Shown piece by piece: positions 45,403 through 56,430 of a stretch of DNA of 64,000 bases (position 1 is the first letter of the stretch; every line of letters starts with the position of its first letter). The DNA is taken from the NCBI RefSeq assembly GCF_013072695.1, contig NZ_LXUK01000022.1, positions 729 through 64,728 on the forward strand. Reading direction: 5' to 3'. The position numbers were made by a program, and so were the translations under genes. The notes under the pieces are model-generated. The model did not search any database and was not told the origin of the DNA. It saw only the letters and a program-made list of their open reading frames with translations. The stretch is from Acinetobacter sp. Ac_5812. Its GTDB lineage: Bacteria > Pseudomonadota > Gammaproteobacteria > Pseudomonadales > Moraxellaceae.

Positions 45403-45576
45403 TCAAATTTATTATAAAGAGTTGAATGTATGTTGTATCCCTATAGCTTTTCTAGCGATAAGGTTGGGGTGATAAATCAAAGTGATCAGCTTATAATCTA
45501 ATCAAGATAGTAATGTTGGTAAGACAATTTTAGTCTTGGCGCATAAATTAAATACATATTATTTATTTGTATAGGC

Positions 45577-45588
45577 TTGTATATACAA
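45577..45588. promoter_or_regulatory. HutC operator upstream of hutC
   Basis: TTGTATATACAA is a perfect 12-bp palindrome of the HutC type, 55 bp before the hutC ATG. The half-site ATATACAA recurs at 45603. It indicates autoregulation. Confidence 0.75.
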
Positions 45589-45642
45589 TTATTCTAAATT
45601 CAATATACAATGACTTATAGTATTTAGTATGAGTTTTAGCCA

Positions 45643-46395
45643 ATGTCAAGAGCGACAAAGCAAAACGATTTAGATTTGTCCTTAGAAGAAGACAGTCCTG
45701 TTCCTTTGTATTTACGTGTGAAACAAATGATTTCGCAAAAAATCTATGAAGGAACATGGACCGTCAATAAAAAGATTCCTTCAGAAAGTGAATTGGTCAA
45801 TTTACTCGGCTGTAGCCGCATGACCGTGAACCGTGCCTTACGCGAACTGACCAGTGAAGGTTTATTGGTACGTATCCAAGGTGTTGGTTCTTTTGTTGCC
45901 GAAGGGCAAGGACGTACCGCTTTATTTCATGTCAATAATATTGCCGAAGAAATCATTGCCCGAAATCATAAGCACCATGCCGAAGTCTTGGTACTGGAAC
46001 AGATTCAGGCCAATGCGGAACAAAGCATGTTGATGCAGATTAGAGAAGGACAAAAGCTCTTTCACTCGATCATTGTGCATTATGAAAATGATGTGCCCGT
46101 ACAGATTGAAGATCGATTGGTCGATCCGATGTTGATTCCAGATTACTTGGCACAAGATTTTAAAAGTATTACACCCAATGCATATTTAATGTCGAAAGCA
46201 CCTGTGACCGAAGGCGAACATGTGGTGACAGCAATTTTGGCTTCTGCACAAGAATGCAAATGGCTGAAAATCAATAAGACCGAACCGTGTCTATTGATTC
46301 GTCGTCGAACATGGTCGAATAAACAACTTATTTCTAGTGCGCGATTGATCTATCCAGGTAGCCGTTACTATCTAGAAGGTAAATTTACTCAATGA
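45643..46395 (+). CDS. hutC: Histidine utilisation repressor
   Basis: A 250-residue GntR-family repressor of the HutC subfamily. The winged helix is at about residues 20-88 (IPSESELVNLLGCSRMTVNRAL-type) and the C-terminal UTRA domain binds urocanate. It represses the hut genes until urocanate builds up. Overlaps hutD by four bases (ATGA). Operator-like palindromes lie in its own promoter and in that of hutU. Confidence 0.95.
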   Translation: MSRATKQNDLDLSLEEDSPVPLYLRVKQMISQKIYEGTWTVNKKIPSESELVNLLGCSRMTVNRALRELTSEGLLVRIQGVGSFVAEGQGRTALFHVNNIAEEIIARNHKHHAEVLVLEQIQANAEQSMLMQIREGQKLFHSIIVHYENDVPVQIEDRLVDPMLIPDYLAQDFKSITPNAYLMSKAPVTEGEHVVTAILASAQECKWLKINKTEPCLLIRRRTWSNKQLISSARLIYPGSRYYLEGKFTQ

Positions 46396-46973
46396 TTCAA
46401 CACTTAGGCGCAGCTGATTATCAGCAGATGCTGTGGAAGAATGGCGCAGGTTATACCATTGAGCTTGCCCGAAGTGACGGTGATAGTCTGGATGCCTTTG
46501 ATTGGCGTATTTCGATGGCGGATGTCAAAACTTCGGGTGATTTTTCCAAGTTTAATGGCATGCAGCGTATCCTCACGGTATTGGAAGGTGCTGGCATCAT
46601 ATTGAATATTGACGATGATTCCGAGCATTTGAAAACCTTAGAATCCGCCCAATTCAGTGGGGATAGCACAACCAGTTGTGAACTCAGCGATGGGCCGATT
46701 CGGGATTTTAATCTGATTTATAATCCTGAAAAATGGCGTTCTCGCTATCAATGGATTTTTGATTCAGCAAGCGCTGAGATTTTCAGTTCAGCCGATCTGA
46801 TTTTTATTTTTAATCAGAGCTCAGAACCACTAGAAATTGCAGTAGATCGGCAGATTTTTCGTTTAGCGCACCAGCAAAGCCTTAAAATAGAGCAGCAAAA
46901 AGCATTGAAAAAACTGGTTTTAAAATCACAGCGTTTAAAGCAAATTTGTCTGATCGAACTCACAAAAATCTAA
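46392..46973 (+). CDS. hutD: HutD-family protein
   Basis: A 193-residue bicupin of the HutD/Ves family. The conserved start YQQMLWKNGAGYTIELA (about residues 10-26), FDWRISMADV and GDFSKFNGMQRIL are visible. Its action is thought to tune hut activity, perhaps by limiting urocanate or formiminoglutamate; the chemistry is not settled. It is coupled to hutC and followed by a strong terminator. Confidence 0.92.
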   Translation: MIQHLGAADYQQMLWKNGAGYTIELARSDGDSLDAFDWRISMADVKTSGDFSKFNGMQRILTVLEGAGIILNIDDDSEHLKTLESAQFSGDSTTSCELSDGPIRDFNLIYNPEKWRSRYQWIFDSASAEIFSSADLIFIFNQSSEPLEIAVDRQIFRLAHQQSLKIEQQKALKKLVLKSQRLKQICLIELTKI

Positions 46974-46990
46974 TTTTTCACTTTTTCTTA

Positions 46991-47027
46991 AAACACATAC
47001 AACCTCAGGTTGTATGTGTTTTTTATT
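46991..47027 (+). terminator. Terminator of hutCD
   Basis: AAACACATACAACCT/AGGTTGTATGTGTTT, a perfect 15-bp stem with a single-base centre, ending in a T-run. The A/T flanks make it usable in both directions. Confidence 0.92.
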
Positions 47028-47131
47028 GTCGATCAAAAAATAAATCTATTTATTTCATTAGTTTGTAATTTATTTTCATAAAAGAATTGAAAAGCATCTT
47101 TTCAAGATAAAAGTTTTGTGTAGTATATGGA

Positions 47132-47141
47132 TGTATATACA
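47132..47141. promoter_or_regulatory. HutC operator upstream of hutU
   Basis: TGTATATACA palindrome, the inner ten bases of the 12-bp site before hutC (flanks A...A here). It lies 70 bp before the hutU start, placing hutUHTIG under the same repressor. Confidence 0.68.
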
Positions 47142-47210
47142 AGTTAATACATTGCTATACAGTAAAGCAGGTTAATTTGCTGATTCAAACTCAATGGAAG
47201 GAGTCCGATT

Positions 47211-48887
47211 GTGACAACAACGACAACAAAATTTCGTGATGTAGAAATTCGCGCACCACGTGGTACAAAGCTCAATGCAAAAAGCTGGTTAACAGAAGCG
47301 CCTTTACGCATGCTGATGAATAATCTTGACCCTGATGTTGCAGAGAATCCAAAAGAGCTTGTTGTTTACGGTGGTATCGGTCGTGCTGCACGTAACTGGG
47401 AATGTTTTGACAAGATCGTTGAAACACTTAAAAATTTAGAAACAGATGAAACCTTATTGGTTCAATCAGGTAAGCCAGTCGGCGTATTCAAAACTCATAA
47501 AGATGCACCGCGTGTTTTGATTGCAAACTCGAATCTTGTTCCACATTGGGGAACTTGGGAGCATTTCAATGAATTGGATGCCAAAGGTCTTGCAATGTAT
47601 GGGCAGATGACAGCGGGTTCATGGATTTATATTGGTAGCCAAGGCATTGTACAAGGCACTTATGAAACTTTTGTAGAAGCAGGCCGCCAACACTATAACG
47701 GCGATTTAACAGGTCGTTGGGTGTTGACTGCTGGTTTAGGCGGTATGGGTGGTGCACAACCTTTGGCTGCAACACTTGCAGGTGCATGCTCACTTAATAT
47801 CGAATGCCAACAAACCAGCATCGATTTCCGTTTACGTACCCGTTATGTCGATGAACAAGCAACAGATTTAGATGATGCTTTGGCGCGTATTGAAAAATAT
47901 ACCAAAGAAGGTAAGGCGGTTTCGATTGCACTACATGGCAATGCTGCTGAAATTCTACCTGAATTGGTTCGTCGCGGTGTACATCCAGATATGGTGACTG
48001 ACCAAACCAGCGCACATGACCCATTGAATGGTTATTTGCCAATTGGTTGGACATGGGAAGAGTACCGTCAGCGCGCTAAAACTGAGCCAGAAGCGGTGGT
48101 CAAAGCGGCGAAACAATCGATGGCGCAGCATGTTCAAGCCATGTTAGATTTCCAGAAAATGGGGGTTCCAACCTTTGACTATGGCAACAACATCCGTCAA
48201 ATGGCTCAAGACGAAGGCGTAGCAAATGCCTTTGATTTCCCAGGCTTCGTTCCTGCCTATATCCGTCCATTGTTCTGTCGTGGTGTTGGTCCATTCCGTT
48301 GGGCTGCACTTTCAGGTGATCCAGAAGATATCTATAAGACAGATGCCAAAGTAAAAGAACTCATTCCAGATGATGAACATTTACATCGCTGGTTAGATAT
48401 GGCGCGTGAACGCATCAGCTTCCAAGGTTTACCAGCACGTATTTGCTGGGTCGGCTTAGGCTTACGTGCAAAATTGGGCTTGGCATTCAATGAAATGGTG
48501 CGTAGCGGTGAGCTTTCAGCACCGATTGTGATTGGTCGTGACCATTTGGATTCAGGTTCAGTATCGAGTCCAAACCGTGAAACAGAATCAATGAAAGATG
48601 GTTCAGATGCTGTATCTGACTGGCCGTTATTAAATGCCTTGCTCAATACTGCAGGCGGTGCGACTTGGGTGTCATTGCATCACGGCGGTGGTGTCGGTAT
48701 GGGCTTCTCGCAACATTCAGGTGTGGTGATCGTGTGTGATGGCACCGATGAAGCAGCTGCACGTATTGCACGTGTACTGACCAATGACCCTGCAACAGGG
48801 GTGATGCGTCATGCCGATGCAGGTTATGACATTGCGATTGATTGTGCCAAAGAGCAAGGCTTGAACTTGCCAATGATCACACAATAA
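47211..48887 (+). CDS. hutU: Urocanate hydratase
   Basis: A 558-residue urocanase that converts urocanate to imidazolonepropionate with bound NAD+. GTG start preceded by GGAAGGAG. The NAD-binding segment [12 protein letters not shown] is at about residues 173-184. First gene of hutUHTIG. It lies after the hutCD terminator and has its own HutC-type operator. Confidence 0.97.
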   Translation: MTTTTTKFRDVEIRAPRGTKLNAKSWLTEAPLRMLMNNLDPDVAENPKELVVYGGIGRAARNWECFDKIVETLKNLETDETLLVQSGKPVGVFKTHKDAPRVLIANSNLVPHWGTWEHFNELDAKGLAMYGQMTAGSWIYIGSQGIVQGTYETFVEAGRQHYNGDLTGRWVLTAGLGGMGGAQPLAATLAGACSLNIECQQTSIDFRLRTRYVDEQATDLDDALARIEKYTKEGKAVSIALHGNAAEILPELVRRGVHPDMVTDQTSAHDPLNGYLPIGWTWEEYRQRAKTEPEAVVKAAKQSMAQHVQAMLDFQKMGVPTFDYGNNIRQMAQDEGVANAFDFPGFVPAYIRPLFCRGVGPFRWAALSGDPEDIYKTDAKVKELIPDDEHLHRWLDMARERISFQGLPARICWVGLGLRAKLGLAFNEMVRSGELSAPIVIGRDHLDSGSVSSPNRETESMKDGSDAVSDWPLLNALLNTAGGATWVSLHHGGGVGMGFSQHSGVVIVCDGTDEAAARIARVLTNDPATGVMRHADAGYDIAIDCAKEQGLNLPMITQ

Positions 48888-48900
48888 ACAGACAAGGACA

Positions 48901-48938
48901 TTACGATGCTTTTTGCAATTGTGTAAGCAGCATCGTAA
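48901..48938 (+). other. Stem-loop between hutU and hutH
   Basis: TTACGATGCT/AGCATCGTAA, a perfect 10-bp stem with an 18-nt loop. A 6-codon frame (ATG at 48908, after AAGGA) ends within the loop. The hairpin has no T-run and may affect hutU-hutH processing. Confidence 0.5.
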
Positions 48939-48971
48939 GCGAACAATAGAGTGCAAAACAGGACGCCAATA

Positions 48972-50510
48972 ATGGAACTTCTAATTCAACCCGGCAAACT
49001 TAGCTTAGCAGATCTGCGCCACGCTTATTTAAATCCAATCAAAGTGAAACTCGATGACAGCGCTTCTGCTGGGATCAATGCGAGTGTTGCTTGTGTCGAA
49101 CAAATCGTCAATGAAGGCCGTACTGCTTACGGGATCAATACGGGTTTTGGTTTACTTGCATCAACTAAAATTGCACCAGAAGACTTAGAGCAATTACAGC
49201 GTTCTTTGGTGCTGTCACACGCTGCTGGCGTGGGTGAGCCGCTTGATGATGCGATGGTGCGTCTGATCATGTTGCTGAAAGCAAATAGCTTGGCACGTGG
49301 CTTTTCGGGTATTCGCCGTAAAGTGATCGATGCGATTTTGGCGTTGATCAATGCAGAAGTTTATCCGCATATTCCATTAAAAGGTTCTGTTGGTGCTTCA
49401 GGTGACTTGGCACCATTAGCACATATGTCTTTGGTATTATTAGGCGAAAGCAAAGCTCGTTATAAAGGTGAATGGTTGCCAGCGGTTGAAGCACTTAAAA
49501 TCGCGGGTTTAGAGCCAATTTCTTTAGCTGCGAAAGAAGGTTTAGCACTTTTAAATGGGACACAGGTTTCTACAGCATACGCATTACGTGGTTTGTTCGA
49601 AGCAGAAGATTTATTTGCTGCTGCAACCGTATGTGGCGGTCTAAGCGTTGAAGCAATGCTGGGTTCACGTGCGCCATTCGATGCACGTATTCATGAAGTC
49701 CGCGGTCAACGTGGTCAAATTGATGTTGCTGCTGCCTATCGTGACTTACTGACTGAATCGAGTGAAATTTCGCATTCACATGAAGACTGTAGCAAGGTTC
49801 AAGATCCGTACTCACTTCGTTGCCAACCTCAGGTGATGGGGGCGTGCTTGACTCAAATTCGTCAAGCCGCAGAAGTGTTAGCAATTGAATCAAATGCGGT
49901 ATCTGATAACCCATTAGTCTTTGCTGCTGAAGGTGATGTGATTTCAGGTGGTAACTTCCACGCTGAACCAGTGGCTATGGCTGCGGACAACCTTGCATTG
50001 GCAATTGCAGAAATTGGTTCGCTGTCTGAACGTCGTATTTCGATGATGATGGACCGTCATATGTCACAATTGCCGCCATTCTTGGTTGCCAATGGTGGAG
50101 TCAACTCTGGCTTCATGATTGCTCAAGTAACAGCCGCTGCGTTAGCAAGTGACAATAAAGCACTTGCACATCCTGCCAGTGTTGATAGTTTACCGACTTC
50201 TGCAAATCAGGAAGACCATGTTTCCATGGCACCGAATGCAGGCAAACGTTTATGGTATATGGCTGATAACGTTCGCGGCATTCTTGCAGTTGAGTGGTTA
50301 GGTGCATGTCAGGGGCTTGATTTCCGTGAAGGATTGAAGAGTTCTCCAAAACTTGAGCGTGCGCGTAAAGTGTTACGTGATCAAGTGCCTTATTACAGTG
50401 AAGATCGTTTCTTTGCACCCGATATCGAGCAGGCGAGTGAATTGCTTGCAAGTGGTTGTTTGAACGAACTACTCATTCCAAAGCTATTACCAAGTTTGTC
50501 AGAAGTGTGA
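48972..50510 (+). CDS. hutH: Histidine ammonia-lyase
   Basis: A 512-residue enzyme deaminating histidine to urocanate. The Ala-Ser-Gly triad that forms the MIO cofactor is at residues 142-144 ([15 protein letters not shown]). The frame is open from a GTG at 48951, but AGGA at 48960 fixes the ATG at 48972. Length is that of the family. Confidence 0.97.
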   Translation: MELLIQPGKLSLADLRHAYLNPIKVKLDDSASAGINASVACVEQIVNEGRTAYGINTGFGLLASTKIAPEDLEQLQRSLVLSHAAGVGEPLDDAMVRLIMLLKANSLARGFSGIRRKVIDAILALINAEVYPHIPLKGSVGASGDLAPLAHMSLVLLGESKARYKGEWLPAVEALKIAGLEPISLAAKEGLALLNGTQVSTAYALRGLFEAEDLFAAATVCGGLSVEAMLGSRAPFDARIHEVRGQRGQIDVAAAYRDLLTESSEISHSHEDCSKVQDPYSLRCQPQVMGACLTQIRQAAEVLAIESNAVSDNPLVFAAEGDVISGGNFHAEPVAMAADNLALAIAEIGSLSERRISMMMDRHMSQLPPFLVANGGVNSGFMIAQVTAAALASDNKALAHPASVDSLPTSANQEDHVSMAPNAGKRLWYMADNVRGILAVEWLGACQGLDFREGLKSSPKLERARKVLRDQVPYYSEDRFFAPDIEQASELLASGCLNELLIPKLLPSLSEV

Positions 50511-50574
50511 TCAATAAATCGGTCACATGGAGTGGCCGAATCTAACTAAATTTCCTCAAGGATTGGAGATTATA

Positions 50575-51987
50575 ATGTCACAACACTCCACATTACAGCG
50601 GGGCTTAAACACCCGCCATATTCGTTTTTTGGCATTGGGTTCAGCCATTGGGACAGGACTCTTTTACGGTTCAGCAACAGCCATCAAAATGGCTGGTCCA
50701 TCCGTATTACTTGCTTATATCGTTGCAGGGATTGCAGTCTATATCGTCATGCGTGCATTGGGTGAAATGGCTGTACGCAATCCAGTTTCGGGTTCATTCA
50801 GCCATTATGCCTCTCAATATATTGGCCCACTCGCGGGTTTTACCACGGGATGGACCTACGTTTTTGAAATGATTATCGTAGCCTTGGCTGATGTCACTGC
50901 CTTCGGGATCTATATGGGCTTCTGGTATCCCGATGTCCCTCGTTGGATCTGGATTCTGTCACTGATCATGTTTCTCGGGGCAATTAACCTGATTCATGTC
51001 AAAGTCTTTGGTGAACTTGAATTCTGGCTTTCGATTGTCAAAGTCACTGCCATTGTTGCCATGATTATCGGCGGCTTAGGTTTGATGTTCTATGGTTTTA
51101 ACGCTGATCATACTGGCTTTACCACAGGTGTTCAAAATTTATGGATTCATGACGGCTTTATGCCAAACGGGATTGCTGGATTAATTGCAAGTTTAGCCGT
51201 TGTTGTGTTTGCCTTTGGTGGAATTGAGATCATTGGCATCACGGCAGGTGAGTCAAAAGACCCGAAAACGTCGATTCCTAAAGCGATTAATGCAGTACCT
51301 GTACGTATCTTGTTGTTCTATGTTTTGACGATTTTCGTATTGATGTCGATTTTCCCGTGGAACCAAATTGGTAGCCAAGGTAGTCCATTTGTACAAATTT
51401 TTGAAAATCTCGGAATTGGATCAGCTGCAACAATTCTGAATATCGTCGTAATTACCGCCGCAGTGTCTGCCATCAACAGTGATGTATTTGGTGCAGGACG
51501 GATGTTGTATGGTATGTCGAATCGCAAACAAGCACCGCAGATATTCCAAAAGGTCTCTAAAAACGGGGTGCCTTGGATGACTGTTGTGGTGATGGCTGGT
51601 GTATTGCTGGTTGGCGTACTACTGAACTACCTGATTCCTGAAAATGTGTTCATCATCATTGCTTCGATTGCAACATTTGCAACAGTTTGGGTGTGGTTGA
51701 TGATTTTACTTTCTCAAGTTGCAATGCGTCGCAAGTTGTCGAAAGAAGAAATTAAAGCTTTGGATTTCCCAGTGATTGGTTGGCCGTATGCTCCAGCATT
51801 TGCAATTGCGTTCTTAGTCTTTATTTTGGGGATGATGGCATATTTCCCAAATACCAGACCTGCAATTTATGTCGGGGCAGGCTGGTTAATCTTACTTTGG
51901 ATTGCTTATACCATTTGGGTGAAGCCCAAGCAAAATACGGTAAAAGAAAATCAAAGCATGCAACAAAATATCGAAATGGAAAGTTAA
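50575..51987 (+). CDS. hutT: Histidine permease, APC family
   Basis: A 470-residue amino-acid permease with about twelve membrane helices. The family start is clear ([23 protein letters not shown]), as is the later [16 protein letters not shown] segment (about residues 208-223). It belongs to the AAT group that includes ProY/HutT-type transporters. Inserted between hutH and hutI, it very probably imports histidine. The start at 50575 follows GGAG; an upstream ATG at 50527 would add an unlikely polar extension. Confidence 0.9.
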   Translation: MSQHSTLQRGLNTRHIRFLALGSAIGTGLFYGSATAIKMAGPSVLLAYIVAGIAVYIVMRALGEMAVRNPVSGSFSHYASQYIGPLAGFTTGWTYVFEMIIVALADVTAFGIYMGFWYPDVPRWIWILSLIMFLGAINLIHVKVFGELEFWLSIVKVTAIVAMIIGGLGLMFYGFNADHTGFTTGVQNLWIHDGFMPNGIAGLIASLAVVVFAFGGIEIIGITAGESKDPKTSIPKAINAVPVRILLFYVLTIFVLMSIFPWNQIGSQGSPFVQIFENLGIGSAATILNIVVITAAVSAINSDVFGAGRMLYGMSNRKQAPQIFQKVSKNGVPWMTVVVMAGVLLVGVLLNYLIPENVFIIIASIATFATVWVWLMILLSQVAMRRKLSKEEIKALDFPVIGWPYAPAFAIAFLVFILGMMAYFPNTRPAIYVGAGWLILLWIAYTIWVKPKQNTVKENQSMQQNIEMES

Positions 51988-51994
51988 ATATCAA

Positions 51995-52024
51995 ACTGCT
52001 CAGGTGTTATCCCACCTGAGCAGT
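51995..52024 (+). other. Stem-loop between hutT and hutI
   Basis: ACTGCTCAGGTG/CACCTGAGCAGT, a perfect 12-bp stem with a 6-nt loop, just before the hutI ribosome-binding site. No T-run follows. It may be a partial terminator or an mRNA-stability element that lowers hutIG relative to hutUHT. Confidence 0.6.
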
Positions 52025-52038
52025 GAGAGGAACTGTGA

Positions 52039-53244
52039 ATGAAAAAGCTTTGGAAAAACTGTCATATCGCCACCATGCAAAATGGGCAATATTCCAGTAT
52101 TGAACATGCTGCAATGGTCACTTCAGGACAGCATATTCATTGGATTGGAGCATTTAAAGACCTTCCTGCCGATGTATATGCTGAAACGATTGATTTGAAT
52201 GGCGCTTGGGTCACACCGGGGCTAATTGATTGTCATACCCATAGTGTATTTGGTGGCAACCGTAGTGTTGAGTTTGAAAAACGCTTGCAAGGTGTTAGCT
52301 ATGCTGAAATTGCAGCAAGTGGCGGTGGTATTGCGAGTACCGTTCGTGCAACCCGTGAAGCAAGTGAACAAGAGTTGCTTGCATCGGCTTTGAAACGAAT
52401 TCGCTGCCTGCTTAAGGATGGTGTCACTACCATTGAGATTAAGTCGGGTTACGGTCTGGACTATGCCAATGAGCGGAAAATGCTGCGTGTGATTCGTCAG
52501 GTTGCAGAAACTTTACCGATGACGGTTCGCAGTACTTGTTTGGCAGCGCACGCTTTGCCACCTGAGTATAAAGATCAAAGCGATGCCTATATTGAGCATA
52601 TCTGTAATGAGATGCTGCCTAAACTCCATCAAGAAGGGCTCGTCGATGCAGTCGATGCATTCTGTGAATATTTGGCCTTTTCTCCTGCACAAGTTGAACG
52701 CCTATTTAAAACGGCTCAGTCTTTAAATTTACCGATCAAACTGCATGCGGAGCAGCTTTCTTCACTCGGTGGCTCTAGCTTGGCCGCACGGTATCAGGCT
52801 TTATCGGCAGATCATTTAGAGTTTATGACTGAGGATGATGTGAAGGCAATGGCTGCGGCTGGAACGGTAGCAGTGTTATTACCTGGCGCATTCTATTTCT
52901 TGAGAGAAACCAAATATCCACCTTTAGAAAGCTTGCATCAACATGGCGTAAGGATTGCCTTGTCGAGTGATTTAAATCCAGGCACCTCACCAGCATTATC
53001 TTTACGCCTAATGATGAATATGGGCAGTACCTTGTTCCGTTTAACCCCAGAGCAAACTCTAGCGGGCGTAACCACGCATGCGGCGCATGCATTGGGTCTG
53101 CAAGAGACTCACGGCACTTTAGAGACTGGTAAAGTTGCAGACTTTATTGCGTGGGATATTGAGCATCCATCCGAGATCGTTTATTGGTTGGGGGGAGATT
53201 TACCAAAGCGGATTATTCAGCATGGCAATGAAATCTCAATCTAG
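52039..53244 (+). CDS. hutI: Imidazolonepropionase
   Basis: A 401-residue amidohydrolase opening imidazolonepropionate to formiminoglutamate. The metal pair is His66 and His68 ([10 protein letters not shown]); HAEQLSS and SSDLNPGTS hold further ligands. The ATG follows GAGAGGAA. Confidence 0.97.
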   Translation: MKKLWKNCHIATMQNGQYSSIEHAAMVTSGQHIHWIGAFKDLPADVYAETIDLNGAWVTPGLIDCHTHSVFGGNRSVEFEKRLQGVSYAEIAASGGGIASTVRATREASEQELLASALKRIRCLLKDGVTTIEIKSGYGLDYANERKMLRVIRQVAETLPMTVRSTCLAAHALPPEYKDQSDAYIEHICNEMLPKLHQEGLVDAVDAFCEYLAFSPAQVERLFKTAQSLNLPIKLHAEQLSSLGGSSLAARYQALSADHLEFMTEDDVKAMAAAGTVAVLLPGAFYFLRETKYPPLESLHQHGVRIALSSDLNPGTSPALSLRLMMNMGSTLFRLTPEQTLAGVTTHAAHALGLQETHGTLETGKVADFIAWDIEHPSEIVYWLGGDLPKRIIQHGNEISI

Positions 53245-53274
53245 TTTTAGGCTTATTTTAAAAGAGTTTGCAGG

Positions 53275-54195
53275 ATGAATCATTCATTTACATGGCAAGG
53301 ACGTAAAGATGGTGAGGGTGCTGAACACTTAAGGATTCACCAACTCGTCAATACCACGCCAAGAGCGGATTATGCCTTAATTGGATTTAGCTCGGATGAA
53401 GGGGTTAAGCGCAATAAAGGTCGATTGGGTGCAGCAGATGCGCCTGATAGCATTCGTGCGCAGTTAGCCAATTTACCTGTACATCAAGCTGTCACGATTG
53501 CAGATATTGGAACCGTAGTATGTGACGGTTCAAAACTGGAACAAGCACAGGCTGAATTGGCTGAACAAGTTGAAAGAAGCCTCAAACAGGGCATGAAGCC
53601 GATTGTGTTAGGCGGTGGCCATGAAGTGGCTTTTGGTAGCTTCTCAGGTCTGTTTCAATATCTGCAAAATCATGAGCCGAATAAGAAGATCGGCATTATT
53701 AATTTCGATGCACATTTCGACCTGCGTGAAGCTGAACAGGTGACTTCTGGAACACCTTTTTTAAATGCAGCAAAACTGTCTGAACAGCATCAACAAGAAT
53801 TTAATTATTTGTGCATTGGCGTAGCGAAACATTCAAACACCAAGGTTTTATTTGAAACCGCAGATCGGCTGAATTGTACTTATATTTACGATTATGAGTT
53901 GCAGCAACAAAATGTTGAAACTTTAATCGAAAAGTTGACAGCTTTTACCGGAAAAGTTGACTATTTGTATATTACAGTTGATCTTGATGTATTTAGTGCT
54001 AGCATTGCGCCAGGTGTAAGCGCACCTGCGGTTAAAGGGATTGATTTATCCGTCTTTGACCCATTACTAGAGGCCATTAAGGAAACCGGAAAGATTAAAG
54101 TTTTTGATGTGGCGGAATGTAATCCACGGTTTGATTTGGATAGTAGAACTGCCAAATTAGCCGCTTATATAATTTTTAACTACATATTTGATTGA
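53275..54195 (+). CDS. hutG: Formimidoylglutamase
   Basis: A 306-residue arginase-family enzyme releasing glutamate and formamide from formiminoglutamate. Mn ligands are His116 (GGGHEVAFG), Asp145, His147 and Asp149 (NFDAHFDLR), and Asp in VDLDVFSASIAPG. The pathway therefore ends in glutamate plus formamide, not formylglutamate. Confidence 0.95.
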   Translation: MNHSFTWQGRKDGEGAEHLRIHQLVNTTPRADYALIGFSSDEGVKRNKGRLGAADAPDSIRAQLANLPVHQAVTIADIGTVVCDGSKLEQAQAELAEQVERSLKQGMKPIVLGGGHEVAFGSFSGLFQYLQNHEPNKKIGIINFDAHFDLREAEQVTSGTPFLNAAKLSEQHQQEFNYLCIGVAKHSNTKVLFETADRLNCTYIYDYELQQQNVETLIEKLTAFTGKVDYLYITVDLDVFSASIAPGVSAPAVKGIDLSVFDPLLEAIKETGKIKVFDVAECNPRFDLDSRTAKLAAYIIFNYIFD

Positions 54196-54227
54196 TGGAT
54201 CATGTGAATTCATCAAAAGGTTAAAAC

Positions 54228-55499
54228 ATGTCTAATTTATCTTATGTCTCTCAAAATGACGGTCCATGGGCAACTTATCTTGAACAGATCGAGCGTGTTG
54301 CTCCATATCTAGATGGTTTAGAAGACTATGTGGACACATTGAAGCGCCCAAAACGTGCTTTGATTGTCGACGTGCCAATTGTTATGGACGATGGCACAAT
54401 TCGTCATTTTGAAGGTTATCGTGTACAACACAACTTGTCACGTGGTCCGGGTAAAGGCGGTATTCGCTATCACCCAGATGTAGATTTAAATGAAGTGATG
54501 GCTCTTTCAGCATGGATGACAATTAAAACTGCGGTGGTAAATTTACCATTCGGCGGTGCAAAAGGTGGCATCCGTGTTGATCCGCGTCAACTTTCACCAC
54601 GTGAATTAGAACGTTTAACACGTCGTTATACCAGTGAAATCAGCCATATCATTGGCCCACAAAAAGATATCCCTGCTCCAGATGTAGGTACTAATCCAAA
54701 CGTCATGGGTTGGATCATGGATACTTATTCATCGGGTCAAGGTCATACGGTGACAGGTGTTGTAACGGGTAAACCGGTACACCTAGGTGGTTCTCTTGGT
54801 CGTATTAAAGCGACAGGCCGTGGTGTATTTATCACAGGTCAACAAGTGGCTGAAAAAATCAAATTACCTTTAGAAGGCGCGAAAATTGCGGTTCAAGGTT
54901 TTGGTAACGTTGGTAGCGAAGCAGCTTACTTATTCGTTGACTCGAAATCGATCATTGTGACGATTCAAGATCACACTGGTACGATTTTCAACCCTGAAGG
55001 GATCGATCTTGCTGCATTAAAAACTCACATGCAAACTCACCAAGGGGTGGGTGGCTTTGAGGGTGCTCAAGCGATTAGTGATGAAGCGTTCTGGAATGTA
55101 GAGATGGATATTTTGATCCCTGCTGCATTGGAAAGCCAAATCACAGTTGAACGTGCTCAAAAACTAACTGCGAAGTTAGTGCTTGAAGGTGCGAACGGCC
55201 CAACATTCCCAGAAGCGGACGATGTTTTGGTTCAACGTGGTATTACAGTTGTGCCTGACGTAATCTGTAATGCTGGTGGTGTAACCGTATCTTACTTTGA
55301 ATGGGTTCAAGATATGTCGAGCTACTTCTGGTCTGAAGAAGAAATTAACGAAAGACTGGACAAATTGATGATTCAAGCCATCAATGATGTATGGCACAAA
55401 TCAAGCGAAAAAGAATGTACCTTACGTACCGCTGCCTTCATTTTAGGCTGTGAGCGTATCTTAAAAGCACGTAAAGAGCGTGGTATTTTCCCAGGTTAA
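54228..55499 (+). CDS. Glutamate dehydrogenase, catabolic type
   Basis: A 423-residue Glu/Leu/Phe/Val dehydrogenase. Substrate-site segment [13 protein letters not shown] at about residues 72-84 and catalytic region [13 protein letters not shown] follow; the nucleotide fold [13 protein letters not shown] is near 224. The length and sequence resemble the NAD-dependent GudB/RocG group. Located 33 bp after hutG, it can turn histidine-derived glutamate into 2-oxoglutarate and ammonia. Cofactor preference is not certain from sequence. Confidence 0.92.
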   Translation: MSNLSYVSQNDGPWATYLEQIERVAPYLDGLEDYVDTLKRPKRALIVDVPIVMDDGTIRHFEGYRVQHNLSRGPGKGGIRYHPDVDLNEVMALSAWMTIKTAVVNLPFGGAKGGIRVDPRQLSPRELERLTRRYTSEISHIIGPQKDIPAPDVGTNPNVMGWIMDTYSSGQGHTVTGVVTGKPVHLGGSLGRIKATGRGVFITGQQVAEKIKLPLEGAKIAVQGFGNVGSEAAYLFVDSKSIIVTIQDHTGTIFNPEGIDLAALKTHMQTHQGVGGFEGAQAISDEAFWNVEMDILIPAALESQITVERAQKLTAKLVLEGANGPTFPEADDVLVQRGITVVPDVICNAGGVTVSYFEWVQDMSSYFWSEEEINERLDKLMIQAINDVWHKSSEKECTLRTAAFILGCERILKARKERGIFPG

Positions 55500-55521
55500 T
55501 ACTGGCTGAATATCATCAGAG

Positions 55522-55557
55522 CGACCTTAATGTGTAAACTTTAAGGTCGTTTTTTTA
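55522..55557 (+). terminator. Terminator of the hut-gdh operon
   Basis: CGACCTTAA/TTAAGGTCG, a perfect 9-bp stem with a 10-nt loop and eight T residues. It lies just before the convergent short-chain dehydrogenase gene. Confidence 0.92.
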
Positions 55558-55565
55558 TTGTTGAA

Positions 55566-56393
55566 TTAATCAAGAAAGAAATCTTTTTGTAATTCGGTAT
55601 TGCCGCTGACACAGGCATATTGCGCAAAATCAGTCATCCCGATCCGTGCCAGTGCTTGTTCATCGGTGAGGCTTTGTCCAGTCAGTTCACCTTTTTTCGT
55701 ACTATAAATCGCAAAAGCCGCGTCCGCCATAATCTCTGGTTTTCGGCTGAGTTGTTGCGTATTTTCCTCACCTAGGTTCTTCGAAACCGCTGCTGTTGCG
55801 ATATAAGTTTCAGGCCAGAGGGTATTACAGGAAATACCATAGTATCGAAATTCTTCTGCCATGCCCAAAGTCAGAATGGTCATGCCATATTTAGACAATG
55901 CATAAGGCGAGAGCATACCTAACCATTTCGGTGACATATTCACAGGTGGAGATAGACTGAGAATATGCGGATGCTCTGCTTGTTTGAGATAAGGTAAAGC
56001 GGCCTGCGCACAAATAAAAGTGGCACGGTGATTAATGCTTTGAATCAGGTCATATTGTTTTAATGAAGTCGCTTCGACACCTGTGAGTGCAATCGCACCT
56101 GCATTATTAATCAAGATATCAATGCCACCAAAGTTTTTGGCTGCTTGTTGCATGGTAGCATGAATTTGCTGTTCATCTCGCACATCTAAAAGTAAGGGCA
56201 GTGCTCTGCCGCCAGCAGCTTCAATCTCTTCAGCTACACTATAAATCGTGCCAGATAATTTGGCTGTTTCCACTTCAGTTTTTGCTGCAATGACCACATT
56301 TGCCCCAGCTCGTGCTGCTTTCAGTGCAATGGCTCGGCCAATTCCTCGGCTGCCACCCGTAATAAAAATGGTTTTTCCTTGCATATTACTCAT
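55566..56393 (-). CDS. Short-chain dehydrogenase, HSDL2-like
   Basis: A 275-residue Rossmann-fold SDR. Nucleotide motif TGGSRGIG at residues 12-19, NNAGAIALTG, and catalytic Tyr/Lys in SPYALSKYG (about residues 163-171); the usual catalytic Ser region reads ILSLSPP. It resembles HSDL2-type proteins lacking the SCP2 domain. Just downstream of the enoyl-CoA hydratase on the same strand, it may act in acyl-CoA or terpenoid-type degradation. AGGA precedes the ATG by seven bases. Confidence 0.85.
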   Translation of the reverse strand: MSNMQGKTIFITGGSRGIGRAIALKAARAGANVVIAAKTEVETAKLSGTIYSVAEEIEAAGGRALPLLLDVRDEQQIHATMQQAAKNFGGIDILINNAGAIALTGVEATSLKQYDLIQSINHRATFICAQAALPYLKQAEHPHILSLSPPVNMSPKWLGMLSPYALSKYGMTILTLGMAEEFRYYGISCNTLWPETYIATAAVSKNLGEENTQQLSRKPEIMADAAFAIYSTKKGELTGQSLTDEQALARIGMTDFAQYACVSGNTELQKDFFLD

Positions 56394-56430
56394 GTCGATG
56401 TCCTATATTCGAGTTGTTATAAAGGCTAAT

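Noticed and set aside
52823..53092. Minus-strand frame inside hutI
   Set aside because: Shadow of hutI with no independent evidence.
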